DNA from: DASSUW01 sp963844205 | GTDB lineage: Bacteria; Actinomycetota; Thermoleophilia; Solirubrobacterales; Solirubrobacteraceae | Assembly (NCBI GenBank): GCA_963844205.1 | Contig: CAWJNK010000004.1 | Location: 1-64,000 of the forward strand | Direction: 5' to 3' | Length of the DNA: 64,000 nucleotides | Notes under the pieces: generated by a model | Told to the model about the DNA's origin: nothing | The model's database searches: none | What the model saw: only the letters and a program-made list of their open reading frames with translations | Translations under genes and position numbers: made by a program | Part shown: positions 58,769 through 64,000 of the stretch, piece by piece | Layout: every line of letters begins with the position of its first letter | Position numbering within the stretch: position 1 is the first letter of the stretch

Positions 58769-59767
58769 CTATGCGCGCAGATGGTCCGGCGAAAGCTCTC
58801 CGGCGCTGCCGGCGCCGACCGCCCACACCGCCACGCGGAGCTGCCGGATCAGGGTCGCCGCGACCTCGGACGTCTCGTCGGCCTGCGCGGCGAGCAGGAA
58901 CGGCCGCGCCAGCCCTGCGGCGGCCGCGCCGAGCGCGAGCGCCTTGGCGGCGTCGACGCCGTCGCGCAGCCCGCCGCTCGCGATTACCGGCAGACCGGGG
59001 GCGATCGTGACCGCCTCGATCAGCGCGTCGGCCGTCGGCACGCCCCAGTCGGCGAACGCGGCCGCGACGTCGCCGGCCCGCTCGTCGCGGCGGCCCTCGA
59101 CCAGCGCCCAGTTCGTGCCGCCCGCGCCCGCCACGTCGACCGCCGCCACCCCGGCGTCGCGCAGCAGCGCCACGTCGGCGGCGTCCATCCCGAAGCCGAC
59201 CTCCTTGACCACCACCGGCCGCGGCGCCATCCGCTCGACGATCGCCGCGATGCCGGCCGCGACGCCGGCGAACTCCGGCTCGCCCTCCGGCTGCACCGCC
59301 TCCTGGATCGGGTTGAGGTGGATGGTGAGCCCGTCGGCCTCCAGCAGCTCCACGAGCCGCTCGGCGCGCTCGGGCGCGTCGGGCCTGCGGACCTGCGCGG
59401 CCCCGAGGTTGCCGAGCAGTAGCGGCGGCCGGTCGGCGCTGCGGTAGGTGGGCAGGGCGGACGGGTCGTCGAGCAGCGCGCGGCCGGAGCCGAGCACCAG
59501 CGCGAGCCCGTGCTCGCACGCCGCGCGCGCGAGCCGGCCGTTGATCTCCTCGGCCTCCGGCGTCCCCCCGGTCATCGCGGAGATCACCAGCGGAGCACCG
59601 AGCCGGGCGCCCAGCAGCGCGGTCTCCAGCGACACGCGGGCGAGGTCGCGCTCCGGCAGCGCGCGGTGACGCAGCCGGTAGCGCTCGAGGCCGGTCCCGC
59701 CGGTGTGCTCGACGTCCGACCCCGCGGCGATCCGCAGATGGTCGGCCTTGCGGCCGACCACGGTCAT
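58769..59767 (-). CDS. fni: Type 2 isopentenyl-diphosphate delta-isomerase
   Basis: 332 residues. RKADHLRIAAGSDVEHTGGT at the start; APLVISAMTGGTPEAEEING; LVLGSGRALLDDP; LTIHLNPIQEAVQPEGEPEF with the catalytic Gln; PVVVKEVGFGMDAADVALLR; VAGAGGTNWALVEGRR; VIASGGLRDGVDAAKALALG for FMN phosphate. It interconverts IPP and DMAPP using reduced FMN. The overlap with eboF (ATGA) suggests it supplies prenyl donors to the cluster's own prenyltransferase. Confidence 0.93.
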   Translation of the reverse strand: MTVVGRKADHLRIAAGSDVEHTGGTGLERYRLRHRALPERDLARVSLETALLGARLGAPLVISAMTGGTPEAEEINGRLARAACEHGLALVLGSGRALLDDPSALPTYRSADRPPLLLGNLGAAQVRRPDAPERAERLVELLEADGLTIHLNPIQEAVQPEGEPEFAGVAAGIAAIVERMAPRPVVVKEVGFGMDAADVALLRDAGVAAVDVAGAGGTNWALVEGRRDERAGDVAAAFADWGVPTADALIEAVTIAPGLPVIASGGLRDGVDAAKALALGAAAAGLARPFLLAAQADETSEVAATLIRQLRVAVWAVGAGSAGELSPDHLRA

Positions 59768-61143
59768 CGCGCCGCCGCCGGCACCGTCACCCCGAGATGG
59801 CGGAGGACGAGGTCATGCACGTCGGTGGCGGCGAGCTCTCCGTCGCCCAGCAGGTCGGTCTGCCGCGTCATCAGCAGCGGGCCCTTCGCCGGGTCGTCGG
59901 GGATCCGGCCGTGCGAGCCGCGAACCAACCCAGCGTCGAGCGGGATGACGTCCATCAGCGTGCGGAAGCCGAGCTTCTTCTTCACGAGCCGCGAGCCGAG
60001 CGCGAGCGGCGGCACGCGGATCGCCGGGTCGAGGAACAGCTCCACCGGGTCGTAGCCGGGCTTGCGGTGGATGTCGACCGTGCGCGCGTAGTCGGGCGCC
60101 TTCTCGTCGTCGAGCCAGTAGTAGTAGGTGAACCAGGCATCCGGCTCGGCGATCAGGACGAGCTCGCCGGAGCGCTCGTGGTCGAGCCCGTACTCGCGCT
60201 TGCCGGCCTCGTCGAGCACCTCGCCGACGCCCGGCACCGCCTCGAACAGCTCGCGCACCTGCGGCACCCGTGACGGATCGCGGACGTAGACGTGCGAGAT
60301 CTGGTGGTCGGCCATCGCGAACGCCTCGCTGCCGCCGATGTCGATCACCTCGCGGCCGAGCTCCATGCGGTACGCGACCAGCCCCGCCTCGCGCAGCACG
60401 CGGTTCGGGTGCACCGGCCGCGACACCGGCACGATGCCGTACTCGGACAGCACGATCACGCGCGCGCCGCGCGCCTCGTAGAAGTCGATCAGGTCGCCCA
60501 CCACGCCGTCGAGCTCGCGCAGCTCAGCGTCAACCCCCACCGGCCCCTTCTTCTGCAGTCCGTAGTCGAGGTGGGGGAGATAGACGAGCGAGAGGTCCGG
60601 CCCGAACCGCTGCTCGACCCGCTTGGCCGCCTCGGCGAGCCACTGCGTCGACTCGATCGACGCCGCGGGCCCCCAGAACTTGAACAGCGGGAACGCGCCG
60701 AGCTCGGCCTGCAGCTCGTCGCGGAGGTCCGAGGGCTTCGTGTAGCAGTCGGGGATCTTGCGGCCGTCGGCGGGGTACATCGGCCGCGGCGTCACCGTCA
60801 CGTCGGCCGACGAGTACATCGCGAACCACCACGAGAGGTTCGCGCAGCGGATGTTCGGCGCGGCCTCCCACACCTTCGGGGCCTGGACGAGGCGGTTGGA
60901 CTGCTGCCACAGCCGCACCTCCATCGTGTCCCGGAACAGCCAGCCGTTGCCGACCGCGCCGTGCCCGCTGGGCGGCAGGCCGGTCAGGTAGGTGCTCTGG
61001 ACGGTGGCCGTGACGGCGGGCGTGACGCCGCCCAGCGGCACCATCGCGCCCGCGTCCGCGAACGCCTTCAGCCGCGGCGTCGCCTCGCCCACGAGGTCGG
61101 GGGTGAGCGCCACCGCGCACAGGACGACGGTCTTGGAAGGCAT
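59764..61143 (-). CDS. eboF: EboF-like alkaline-phosphatase/nucleotide-pyrophosphatase family enzyme
   Basis: 459 residues from ATG 61143. VVLCAVALTPDLVGEATPRL, VTPAVTATVQSTYLTGLPPS (nucleophile Thr region), HGAVGNGWLFRDTMEVRLWQ, LVYLPHLDYGLQKKGP (metal Asp/His), VIVLSEYGIVPVSRPVHPNR and MADHQISHVYVRD. Type I phosphodiesterase/nucleotide pyrophosphatase fold; in most family members the metal-binding position here reads SDHG, here SEYG. In Ebo clusters EboF accompanies EboB, C and E. Overlaps eboC and fni. Confidence 0.85.
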   Translation of the reverse strand: MPSKTVVLCAVALTPDLVGEATPRLKAFADAGAMVPLGGVTPAVTATVQSTYLTGLPPSGHGAVGNGWLFRDTMEVRLWQQSNRLVQAPKVWEAAPNIRCANLSWWFAMYSSADVTVTPRPMYPADGRKIPDCYTKPSDLRDELQAELGAFPLFKFWGPAASIESTQWLAEAAKRVEQRFGPDLSLVYLPHLDYGLQKKGPVGVDAELRELDGVVGDLIDFYEARGARVIVLSEYGIVPVSRPVHPNRVLREAGLVAYRMELGREVIDIGGSEAFAMADHQISHVYVRDPSRVPQVRELFEAVPGVGEVLDEAGKREYGLDHERSGELVLIAEPDAWFTYYYWLDDEKAPDYARTVDIHRKPGYDPVELFLDPAIRVPPLALGSRLVKKKLGFRTLMDVIPLDAGLVRGSHGRIPDDPAKGPLLMTRQTDLLGDGELAATDVHDLVLRHLGVTVPAAAR

Positions 61144-62012
61144 CAGGTCCCCGCGATCTTGGTCTGGAGGGCGATCGTGACAAGGAAGGCCGCCAGGCAC
61201 ACCGCGACGGCGGCCACGCTGCCGCCGGCGCTGGCCACCGCCAGCGCGTCGTACAGCGAGACGCCCGCGATCAGGCTGACCACGCCCTGGCCGATCCGGC
61301 GCGGCACGCGCACGAGCCACAGCGCCCGGATCACCCACGCGGCGAACGCGGCGAGCAGCAGCGCGAACCACACGGAATCGACCCAGCCGACCCAGTAGCC
61401 GATCGCGGCGAGCACCGCGGCCAGCGGCCACGCGGCGAGCAGCCCGCCGCCCTCGGCCTTGGCGACCTGGGTGAGCCCGACGATGTAGAGCAGCAGCACC
61501 GCCGCGGCCGTCCAGACCTCGAGCTCGACCGTCCCGGCGACGGCGAGCGCGGCCACGACGTACACCAGCGCGCGGCAGCCGCCCATCAGCACGGGGGAGA
61601 ACGGGTTCGCCTTGTGCCAGGCGTCGTAGAGCGCGATCAGCCCCACCAGCCCCAGCCCGGCCAGGAACGGCTCGAGGCCCGCGACGGCCAGCAGCGCGAG
61701 GCCGACGACGAACAGCGCGATGACCGCGACCAGCGCCACCGACCGGCTCACCGCGCCGGAGGGGATCGGCCGCTCCGGTCGCTGTACGCGGTCGACCTCC
61801 TCGTCGAGCAGGTCGTTCAGGACCATCCCCGCCGTGTAGAAGAGCGCCATCGCGACCGCCACGAGCACGACGGTCGCCACATCGGCCGAGACCGAGGCCA
61901 GCACGGCGCCCGCGACCGCGTTCGAGACCACGGTCGGCGTGTTCGAGACCCGCGCGAGCTGCAGCCAGGCCCGCCAGGCCGGCGCCGGGGCCATCACTTC
62001 AGCGGAGGACAT
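61143..62012 (-). CDS. eboC: EboC-like UbiA-family prenyltransferase
   Basis: 289 residues with eight or nine membrane helices. First Asp-rich motif NDLLDEEVDRVQRPERPIPS (NDxxDxxxD), second YDAWHK. Other helices: ATVVLVAVAMALFYTAGMVL and ALVYVVAALAVAG. The family transfers a prenyl group from a diphosphate to an aromatic or sugar acceptor in the membrane. EboC is one of the core Ebo proteins. It starts 14 bases inside the eboE gene. Confidence 0.88.
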   Translation of the reverse strand: MSSAEVMAPAPAWRAWLQLARVSNTPTVVSNAVAGAVLASVSADVATVVLVAVAMALFYTAGMVLNDLLDEEVDRVQRPERPIPSGAVSRSVALVAVIALFVVGLALLAVAGLEPFLAGLGLVGLIALYDAWHKANPFSPVLMGGCRALVYVVAALAVAGTVELEVWTAAAVLLLYIVGLTQVAKAEGGGLLAAWPLAAVLAAIGYWVGWVDSVWFALLLAAFAAWVIRALWLVRVPRRIGQGVVSLIAGVSLYDALAVASAGGSVAAVAVCLAAFLVTIALQTKIAGT

Positions 62013-63048
62013 CGAGCACCCACTCGTACTCGCGCGCGATCGAGTCGACCGACGACGCCTTCAGGTCCGGCGGCAGCACGTCCCACGTGTAGGTCTCGAT
62101 CTCCAGGTGCGACGTGTGCACCCTCCGGATGCACCGCTCGAGGTGGTCCTGGCTCGACCGCAGCGCGCCGTAGCGCTCGACGAAGATCGGCACGTGGAAG
62201 TGCACGCGCCACTCCTCGCCGCCGCCGTCGTCGGCCAGCGCCTCGGGGAGGTCGGGCCACGACCGGCGGGATCCCCGCTCGGTCACCTGGTGCAGGTAGA
62301 CCGTGTCGGCGAACGCGCGGAGCTCCTCGTGGGCGTCGGCCGGCACGATCAGCGCCGCCGAGAGCTGCGCCTTGCCGACGCGGATGCCCGCGCCGTCGAG
62401 CGCGTCGAGCGCCTCCTCGGGCTCCTCGTAGGCGACCGCCGAGTGGCACGCGTCGAAGCACAGTTGCACATGCTCGAGCCCGTCCGGCCACCACTGAATC
62501 GCCTCATCGACGGTCGCGAGCGATCCGTCGGCCTCCGGCTCGATGGCGAGCGCGATCCGGGTGCCGCGCAGTTCCTCGTCGACCCGTCGCACGTTCGCGG
62601 TGGCGGCCTCGAGATCGTCGGTCCAGGCCTTGTAGGACAGCGGGCTCGTGGAGATCGTGCCGTCGACGCCGTCGGGCAGCAGCGCGTCCAGGATCTGGGC
62701 CAGCCGAAGGGTGTAAGCGACGCGCTCCTCGGACCGCCAGTCCGGCGCATGTACGCCGGCCTTCACCGGCTGCCCGTGGAACGTCCCGTGCGGGAAGCCG
62801 TTGATCGTGAACACGTACAGGCCCTCGACGTCGAGCCAGCGCTTGAACGCGTCGAGGTTCCCGTCGGACAGCAGCTCGCGCGACTCGTCGCCGGACAGCC
62901 GCAGCCCGATCCCGAACGGCGCGTCGGGCGACAGTCGCGCCTTCAGCGCCGGCGCGTGCGCGCGCAGGCTGTCGAGCACGGCCTCCCAGCCGACGGCGGG
63001 ATGGATGTTCGTGCAGTACGTGAGGTGGAGCCCGTCAGCGACCTGCAC
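61999..63048 (-). CDS. eboE: EboE-like sugar-phosphate isomerase/TIM-barrel protein
   Basis: 349 residues from GTG 63048, which shares its first base with the eboB stop. HLTYCTNIHPAVGWEAVLDS is the diagnostic start; then GLYVFTINGFPHGTFHGQPV, YTLRLAQILDALLPDGVDGT, GTRIALAIEPEADGSLATVD and LCFDACHSAVAYEEPEEALD. The His and Glu of a xylose-isomerase-like barrel are present. The reaction is unknown, although the protein is consistently found in Ebo clusters. Confidence 0.87.
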   Translation of the reverse strand: MQVADGLHLTYCTNIHPAVGWEAVLDSLRAHAPALKARLSPDAPFGIGLRLSGDESRELLSDGNLDAFKRWLDVEGLYVFTINGFPHGTFHGQPVKAGVHAPDWRSEERVAYTLRLAQILDALLPDGVDGTISTSPLSYKAWTDDLEAATANVRRVDEELRGTRIALAIEPEADGSLATVDEAIQWWPDGLEHVQLCFDACHSAVAYEEPEEALDALDGAGIRVGKAQLSAALIVPADAHEELRAFADTVYLHQVTERGSRRSWPDLPEALADDGGGEEWRVHFHVPIFVERYGALRSSQDHLERCIRRVHTSHLEIETYTWDVLPPDLKASSVDSIAREYEWVLDVLR

Positions 63049-63875
63049 TAGACCGCCACGGCCCCCTCGCGGTCCGGCAGCTGGAACTTCGGCGACTGCC
63101 CGAGGAACTCGATCGGGTTCTCGTACACGACGCGGCGGATCAGCGAGTCCGGGTGCCCGCGCCGGCGCATCTCCATGATGAACTCGGGCACGGCCAGCGG
63201 CCGGCTCTCGCCCCAGTCGCACGCCGCCGCCACGCAGATCCGGTCCGGCCCGCGGGTCTCGATCACGTCGACCGCCCGGGCGGGCGACACCTTCGTGATC
63301 GGGTACAGCGTCAGCCCCGTCCAGAACCCGTTGTCGAGGATCATGTCGACGGTGTGCTCCTCCGCGTGGTCGACCATCACGCGGTGCGGCTCGATCCGGT
63401 CGTCCGCCACCAGCGTGTCGACGATCGCCTTCGTGCCCTTCCACTTGTCCTCGAGGTGCGGGGTGTGGATGTGGATGAGCTGCTCGTGCTCCATCGCGAG
63501 GTCGACGTGGTCCTTGAAGCCCGCGAGCTCGTTCCGGGTGACGCGGTTGAGCCCGATCTCGCCGATCCCGAGCACGTTGGGGTACTCGAGGAAGCGCGGG
63601 ATGACCTCGAGCACCTTGCGGGTGAGCTCGCGGTCCTCGGCCTCCTTCGGGTTCAGGCACATCCACGTGAAGTGCGCGATCCCGTAGGTGGCGGCGCGCT
63701 TGGGCTCGAAGTCGACGAGCCGGCTGAAGTAGTCGACGAACGCGTCGACGCCGGGGCGGTCGTAGCCGGCCCAGAACGCGGGCTCGGTGACGGCGACGCA
63801 GCCGCTCATGGCCATGGCCCGGTAGTCGTCGGTGGTCCGCGACACCATGTGGGCGTGGAGATCGATGTACTCCAT
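63048..63875 (-). CDS. eboB: EboB-like TatD-family metal-dependent hydrolase
   Basis: 275 residues from ATG 63875. Metal motifs DLHAHMVSR (HxH), LGIGEIGLNRVTRN (Glu), LIHIHTPHLEDKWKG (His), MVDHAEEHTV (His) and CDWGESRPLAVPE (Asp). The fold is that of TatD/amidohydrolase TIM barrels. EboB is a core member of the cluster. The gene starts 2 bases after the stop of the next upstream gene, so the unit continues to the right. Confidence 0.88.
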   Translation of the reverse strand: MEYIDLHAHMVSRTTDDYRAMAMSGCVAVTEPAFWAGYDRPGVDAFVDYFSRLVDFEPKRAATYGIAHFTWMCLNPKEAEDRELTRKVLEVIPRFLEYPNVLGIGEIGLNRVTRNELAGFKDHVDLAMEHEQLIHIHTPHLEDKWKGTKAIVDTLVADDRIEPHRVMVDHAEEHTVDMILDNGFWTGLTLYPITKVSPARAVDVIETRGPDRICVAAACDWGESRPLAVPEFIMEMRRRGHPDSLIRRVVYENPIEFLGQSPKFQLPDREGAVAV

Positions 63876-63877
63876 GG

Positions 63878-64000
63878 CTAGGCCTCCGGGTCGTAGGCGC
63901 CCTTGGCGCTCTTCTGGTCCAGCTCCTCCAGCAGCTCGCTGCGGGGATCGCTGAAGATCATCTGCACCCGCTGCACGCGCTCGCCGTCGCCGTCGACGAG
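63878..64000 (-). CDS. C-terminal end of an upstream Ebo-cluster gene (partial)
   Basis: Only the last 40 codons are in the window, ending VQMIFSDPRSELLEELDQKS, AKGAYDPEA and TAG. The gene runs off the right edge. Its position two bases before eboB makes it part of the same unit. It could be an EboA-type protein, an EboD-type dehydroquinate-synthase-like enzyme or something specific to this lineage; the C-terminal end alone does not tell. Confidence 0.6.
   Translation of the reverse strand, partial: LVDGDGERVQRVQMIFSDPRSELLEELDQKSAKGAYDPEA

Noticed and set aside
1..64000. CRISPR arrays or rRNA genes
   Set aside because: No regularly spaced direct repeats and no rRNA-like sequence were seen on reading.

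Overview
This is a very GC-rich actinobacterial chromosome segment. Frequent GTG starts, four-base start/stop overlaps, an F420-type pyridoxamine-phosphate-oxidase-fold protein, SigB/SigF-type and ECF sigma factors, an AfsR/SARP regulator and a full RecBCD all fit Actinomycetota. The overall gene style resembles the Thermoleophilia/Solirubrobacterales, but that placement is an inference. No rRNA, complete tRNA or CRISPR array was seen.

Region 1 (about 1-4.73 kb) is the wreck of an integrative element. It holds a tyrosine integrase, an excisionase, a NERD-type nuclease, a SigH-like sigma factor and a zinc-finger protein, and nearly every one needs one or more frame changes to read through. The integrase ends next to a 22-base stretch like the 3' end of a tRNA (attachment-site candidate). 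The redoxin gene on the far side has lost its 3' part.

Region 2 (about 4.7-7.0 kb) is a small metal-type MerR regulon with two copies of the same operator. One faces a three-gene operon (CC-motif protein, membrane protein, truncated redoxin); the other lies before a small membrane protein.

Region 3 (7.0-16.4 kb) starts with a two-gene ABC exporter and becomes an arsenic island: two ArsR repressors, ArsO-like flavoprotein, MFS carrier, stand-alone Cys-rich peptide, SigZ-type sigma factor, aquaglyceroporin, ArsC with N-terminal helical domain, and ArsM. The Cys-rich peptide resembles the N-terminal tail of ArsM.

Region 4 (16.4-22.2 kb) carries small redox and detoxification genes: DUF2000, F420-type oxidoreductase, two cupins, SQR-like flavoprotein, an XRE regulator divergent from two overlapping SDR genes.

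Region 5 (22.2-25.9 kb) is a compact run that looks like an envelope or osmotic stress module: YihY-type membrane protein, 60-aa basic protein, ECF sigma factor, 79-aa membrane protein, MscS channel, then a SigB/F-type sigma factor. A SigB/F-like promoter precedes the first gene.

Region 6 (25.9-37.2 kb) is mixed: metallophosphoesterase, redoxin lacking the second active-site Cys, secreted RTX-repeat protein, ArsR/SRPBCC pair, lone ATP-dependent DNA ligase, a PQQ-type sugar dehydrogenase broken by one frameshift, LOG-like protein, aldo/keto reductase, aminotransferase class V and a resuscitation-factor-like lytic protein. The 193-bp gap at 35.47-35.66 kb is filled by nested inverted repeats.

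Region 7 (37.4-45.5 kb) is an overlapping recC-recB-recD operon with intact-looking motifs. Region 8 (45.4-55.3 kb) has a secreted protein, a 30-aa signal-peptide-like ORF, a LAL-type LuxR regulator, thrS, a membrane hydrolase, infC (without rpmI/rplT behind it), an epoxide hydrolase and a secreted protein.

Region 9 (55.3-64 kb, minus strand) is the most striking. An Ebo-type cluster (EboB, EboE, EboC prenyltransferase, EboF) runs with overlaps or very short gaps into a type 2 isopentenyl-diphosphate isomerase, an SMP-30-like lactonase and a SARP regulator. It looks like one transcription unit for making or moving a prenylated metabolite. The cluster continues beyond the window.
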